From: CAYZUC01 sp964481705
GTDB lineage: Bacteria > Bacillota > Clostridia > Lachnospirales > Lachnospiraceae
DNA length: 13,854 bases
Direction: 5' to 3'
Assembly (NCBI GenBank): GCA_964481705.1
Contig: CAYZUC010000076.1
Coordinates: forward strand, 1 to 13,854
This document shows, in pieces, positions 13,284 through 13,854 of the stretch (the stretch's first letter is position 1; every line of letters begins with the position of its first letter). The notes below the pieces were generated by a model, which worked only from the letters and a program-made list of their open reading frames with translations, was not told where the DNA came from and made no database searches. The translations under genes were made by a program, and so were the position numbers.

Positions 13284-13854
13284 CTACGGCATATGTGATA
13301 TCGTTCCTGTTTCCTTTTTTTTAAACATATCCTTTATGGAGTATCCAATACCTAACACCGCCAGCCAATTTAATGCTACTCCCATCGCACCAATTAACCA
13401 CGCCTCTATAGGGCTTTCGCATAATGGCGTATTCTGAAGCTGTACCATCCGATTTTCCTGCGTAAAAGAATTCTCAATTTCAATAGTATGAGGTTTCTTG
13501 GAAATATAAGACTCATTTCCCCTTACCACCTTATATTGAAAACCATCCAAATTTCCTGTGGCTTCTTTCTCACCAAGCTTCTTAATCTCTTTTCCACATA
13601 TTTCATAGCCCATATTTCCACGAACAACTATGATATATAATGCATCATTCATAAAGTATGAATCATAGGAACCACCGTTTGTGGGTATGGATATTCCATA
13701 TAAAAAGTTTCCATCTTTATCATACTTTTGAAAATAGCATTTCCCATCACTGGTTGCATAGATATCCCCATGATCATCAACCAAAATCTTTACCTTTCCA
13801 GCCAAGGCTTTGGGTTCCTCAAAGATTAATGCATTTTCAGGTATTTTATCCGGC
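13284..13854 (-). CDS. C-terminal part of a membrane-anchored protein of unknown function (5' end outside window)
   Basis: The frame is open through the right edge (it reads PDKIPENALIFEEPKALAGKV before the TTG at 13805), so about 190 residues are visible and the real start is outside the window. The first part has short beta-strand-like repeats typical of propeller-type folds (DDHGDIYATSDGKCYFQKYDKDGNFLYGI and similar), then a polar stretch. One membrane helix (AWLIGAMGVALNWLAVLGIGY) follows, then basic residues and a short tail. The positive-inside rule suggests the strand-rich part is outside the cell and the tail inside. I do not recognise the family. Its own terminator follows, so it is not part of the marR operon. 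A surface sensor or carbohydrate-related protein is possible but unsupported. Confidence 0.75.
   Translation of the reverse strand, partial: PDKIPENALIFEEPKALAGKVKILVDDHGDIYATSDGKCYFQKYDKDGNFLYGISIPTNGGSYDSYFMNDALYIIVVRGNMGYEICGKEIKKLGEKEATGNLDGFQYKVVRGNESYISKKPHTIEIENSFTQENRMVQLQNTPLCESPIEAWLIGAMGVALNWLAVLGIGYSIKDMFKKKETGTISHMP

Noticed and set aside
1..13854. Mobile element, prophage or genomic island borders
   Set aside because: No transposase, integrase, tRNA, terminal inverted repeats or target-site duplications were seen, and base use is uniform apart from the AT-rich intergenic region.

Overview
The window looks like chromosomal DNA from a low-GC, monoderm Clostridia bacterium, most likely a Lachnospiraceae-type gut anaerobe. 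The basis is the AT-rich codon use, strong AGGAG-type ribosome sites, lipobox lipoproteins in place of outer-membrane parts, and the gene families present: a DUF6320-like membrane protein, a class-3 aldehyde dehydrogenase, a heptad-repeat lipoprotein and an MMPL pump. No rRNA, tRNA, IS element, phage gene or CRISPR array was seen.

Layout. (1) Positions 1-1963, + strand: the end of a small integral membrane protein, then a class-3 aldehyde dehydrogenase. A 10-N assembly gap breaks the dehydrogenase on paper only, and a bidirectional terminator closes the unit. (2) Positions 1973-6427, - strand: a two-gene export operon. An MMPL/RND pump with two Asp-Tyr relay pairs is followed by a lipoprotein with two long arms of seven-residue L-x-x-G repeats. 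A TetR regulator is divergently encoded at 6621-7229. The intergenic region holds a clean promoter for each side and two TGACCA-type operators on the pump side. (3) Positions 7226-12935, - strand: a four-gene operon, marR, lipoprotein membrane-fusion protein, HAE1/AcrB-like RND pump and a 118-residue four-helix membrane protein. The genes are tightly packed (ATGA overlap, then 8-nt and 12-nt gaps). (4) Positions 12957-13283: an AT-rich control region with two sigma-A-type promoters for the marR operon, a 13-bp palindrome at the proximal start site, 17-bp iterated repeats, and the terminator of the next gene. (5) Right edge: the C-terminal part of a membrane-anchored protein of unknown function.

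The core is two independently regulated RND-superfamily exporters side by side. Each is paired with a lipoprotein that has an unusually long predicted helical hairpin or coiled coil. No TolC-like channel is present, as expected for a monoderm. The lipoproteins may act as extracellular or wall-spanning stalks, which is inference. TetR probably represses the MMPL unit and MarR probably autoregulates the AcrB-like unit. The least explained parts are the heptad-repeat lipoprotein, the enlarged adaptor hairpin with a Gly/Pro/aromatic tip, the small fourth gene of the RND operon, and the convergent tetR/118-residue gene pair, whose terminator-like hairpins lie inside coding sequence.
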